From assembly GCA_013824055.1 (NCBI GenBank), contig PNNE01000229.1:1-5591 (forward strand): a DNA stretch of 5,591 nucleotides. Direction: 5' to 3'. The translations under genes were made by a program, and so were the position numbers. Positions 4,293 through 5,591 of this stretch are shown here, one piece after another; the stretch's first letter is position 1, and each line of letters begins with the position of its first letter. The notes below the pieces were generated by a model that was given only the letters and a program-made list of their open reading frames with translations, did not search any database and was not told the DNA's origin. Origin of the DNA: Rhodobacter sp. (GTDB lineage Bacteria; Pseudomonadota; Alphaproteobacteria; Rhodobacterales; Rhodobacteraceae).

Positions 4293-4946
4293 TCACCGCC
4301 GCGCAGCCCAAAGCAGCCCGCGCCGCATCAGTTCCGCCGCGGGGCCCTGGTCGATCACGTTCTTCTGGTGGCCCAGCGCGTTGTAATAGACCCGGCCCGC
4401 GCCATAGCCCTTGGTGAACACCACCGGCATCGCGACGGGTCCGTTCACCGCGTGCGGGCCGTCCACCAGCGGAAAGTCGCAGACCGCGTGGACCTTCACC
4501 GCCGGGTCGAGGTGCAGATAATACTGCTCGGTCTTGACGGTGAAATCGCCCACCCCGGCGACCAGCGGATCGTCCGAGGTGATCCGCACCGCGTATTCCA
4601 CCCCGTCGTTGCCCGGATGCGCCACCCATTGCGCGCCGGTCATGAACTGCCAGTCCACGTTGTCGCGGAAGGCGTCGCACATGCCGCCGTGACAGCCCGC
4701 GATGCCGGTGCCTGCCGCCACCGCCGCGCAGGCGTTCAGGGCCTGCTGCTTGTCGATCTTCGACATGGTCCAGACCGGGACGATCAGGTCATAGGACTTC
4801 AGCGCCTCGGCATCGTCGAAGCAGGTCAGGCTGTCGGTCAGCGTGACCGCCATCCCCGCCTCGCGCAGCCAGTCGGCGAACATCGGGCCGACCTTTTCGG
4901 GCTCGTGACCCGCCCATCCGCCCCAGGTGACCAGTGCCTTTGCCAT
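4293..4946 (-). CDS. ThuA domain-containing protein
   Basis: A 217-residue ThuA-like protein with a class I glutamine amidotransferase-like fold; the family was named after the trehalose utilisation gene of Sinorhizobium. Its biochemical role is not firmly established, though members cluster with sugar or polyol catabolism genes. The N-terminal strand KALVTWGGWAGHEPEKV (3-19), the YDLIVPVW strand (52-59), GIAGCHGGMCDAFR (81-94), TEQYYLHLDP (139-148) and GRVYYNALGHQ (184-194) are the family's conserved blocks. The glycine-rich CHGG turn sits where amidotransferases have their nucleophile elbow. No signal peptide is seen, so it should be cytosolic. ATG 4946-4944 is chosen over an in-frame ATG further upstream because GAGGGGG precedes it and homology starts there. 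It follows the aldo-keto reductase by 10 bp, so the two are surely co-transcribed and probably share a pathway. Confidence 0.92.
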   Translation of the reverse strand: MAKALVTWGGWAGHEPEKVGPMFADWLREAGMAVTLTDSLTCFDDAEALKSYDLIVPVWTMSKIDKQQALNACAAVAAGTGIAGCHGGMCDAFRDNVDWQFMTGAQWVAHPGNDGVEYAVRITSDDPLVAGVGDFTVKTEQYYLHLDPAVKVHAVCDFPLVDGPHAVNGPVAMPVVFTKGYGAGRVYYNALGHQKNVIDQGPAAELMRRGLLWAARR

Positions 4947-4951
4947 GCTTT

Positions 4952-4958
4952 CCCCCTC
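4952..4958 (-). promoter_or_regulatory. Ribosome binding site that fixes the ThuA start and overlaps the reductase stop
   Basis: On the minus strand GAGGGGG lies five bases before ATG 4946-4944 and overlaps the TGA of the upstream reductase gene (4959-4957). This decides the ThuA start against the longer frame and suggests translational coupling of the two genes. Confidence 0.65.
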
Positions 4959-5591
4959 AGAACCGCTGCGGTGCTTCGGGCTTGTTCTGCACCACTTCCT
5001 CGATGGCTGCCAGCACATCCGGGGTCAGCGCGGCCTTCCCGTCCAGCGCCTTCAGGTTGTCGTGCAACTGATCCAGCTTCGATGCCCCCAGGATCACCGT
5101 CGACACCCGCGGGTTCGCCAGGCACCACAGCAGGGCGAGGTGGTGGATCGGCATCCCCGCCCCATCGGCGATCCTGGCCAGGGCCTTGACCTGTTCGACC
5201 CGCCGCCGCCCCTTCGGCCCGGCGATGATGTCGCGCAGCCATTCATAGCCCGGCAGCGCCGCGCGGCTGCCTTGAGGGATACCGTCGTTGTACTTGCCGG
5301 TCAGCAGACCCGAGGCCAGGGGCGACCAGATGGTCGTGCCCAGCCCGAAAGTGTCATAGATCGGCGCATAGTCGCGCTCGACCTTGTCGCGTTCGAAGAG
5401 GTTGTACTGCGGCTGCTCCATCGTGGGCGGGGTGAGGCCATCGCGCCGCGCCACCAGATGCGCCTCGGTGATCTGCTGGCCCGACCATTCCGAGGTGCCC
5501 CAGTACAGGACCTTGCCCTGGACGATCAGGTTGTGCATCGCCCGCACGGTTTCCTCGATCGGCGTGTCGATGTCGGGGCGGTGGCAGAAGT
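4957..5591 (-). CDS. Aldo-keto reductase, AKR6 (Kv-beta-like) type; N-terminus outside window
   Basis: The last 210 residues of an NADPH-dependent aldo-keto reductase with a (beta/alpha)8 barrel. The visible part opens FCHRPDIDTPIEET, which contains the catalytic His of the D-Y-K-H tetrad; Asp, Tyr and Lys lie beyond the window. LYWGTSEWSGQQI, EQPQYNLFERDKVE, WSPLASGLLTGKY, PGYEWLRDII and VILGASKLDQLHDNL follow the pattern of the AKR6 group, which includes potassium channel beta subunits and many bacterial reductases. The last blocks bind the 2'-phosphate and adenine of NADPH. The C-terminus (NKPEAPQRF) is complete. A GTG near 5547 is an internal codon, not the start, because conserved sequence continues through it to the edge. 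It is the first visible gene of an operon with the ThuA gene. Substrate unknown; sugar-derived carbonyls are a guess from the neighbour. Confidence 0.93.
   Translation of the reverse strand, partial: FCHRPDIDTPIEETVRAMHNLIVQGKVLYWGTSEWSGQQITEAHLVARRDGLTPPTMEQPQYNLFERDKVERDYAPIYDTFGLGTTIWSPLASGLLTGKYNDGIPQGSRAALPGYEWLRDIIAGPKGRRRVEQVKALARIADGAGMPIHHLALLWCLANPRVSTVILGASKLDQLHDNLKALDGKAALTPDVLAAIEEVVQNKPEAPQRF

Noticed and set aside
4947..5018. Longer ThuA start at the in-frame ATG at 5018
   Set aside because: The extension overlaps the reductase gene and has no family similarity, while ATG 4946 has a good ribosome binding site.
4368..5189. 273-residue plus-strand frame antisense to the ThuA and reductase genes
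   Set aside because: His/Arg/Val-rich shadow with no domain; the opposite strand encodes two well-recognised families here.

Overview
The window looks like part of a chromosome from an alphaproteobacterium, most likely in or near the Rhodobacteraceae. The grounds are high GC (roughly two thirds over most genes), an alphaproteobacterial-style ParE C-terminus, a DUF1194 protein, and GC-rich extragenic palindromes. This placement rests on recognising protein families by eye; no search was run.

Left part (1-1178, + strand): the C-terminal 166 residues of topoisomerase IV subunit B (parE), then a compact toxin-first toxin-antitoxin operon of HigB2/HigA2 type. The toxin and antitoxin genes overlap by 4 bp (ATGA). 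The 30-bp gap between parE and the toxin holds nested palindromes overlapping a sigma70-like promoter, as expected for an autoregulated module.

Middle gap (1179-1816): 638 bp with no confident gene. It runs in order as a low-GC patch (about 43% GC over 1201-1380) that could encode a membrane-anchored fragment, two hairpins (1417-1447, 1492-1517), a perfect tandem duplication of a 23-bp GC-rich palindrome (1584-1629), a related palindrome (1647-1667), and a C-rich, G-poor stretch (1721-1816) leading to the next gene. It reads as an insertion hotspot downstream of the toxin-antitoxin module.

Right of centre (1817-3509, + strand): a secreted DUF1194 von Willebrand A-domain protein, possibly read from a leaderless transcript, then a zinc-less MDR-superfamily NAD(P)-dependent oxidoreductase 52 bp downstream. 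A hairpin overlapping the first gene's stop codon may reduce read-through between them.

Right part (3547-5591, - strand): a seven-helix PAQR/hemolysin III membrane protein that converges on the oxidoreductase gene across a shared hairpin. Upstream of it lies a tight operon of an AKR6 (Kv-beta-like) aldo-keto reductase, cut by the window edge, and a ThuA-domain protein. The ThuA ribosome binding site overlaps the reductase stop codon.

Nothing here amounts to a clearly new multi-gene system. The most unusual pieces are the 1179-1816 mosaic, the toxin promoter whose predicted start point lies inside the gene, and the PAQR protein that lacks two of its family's metal-binding histidines.
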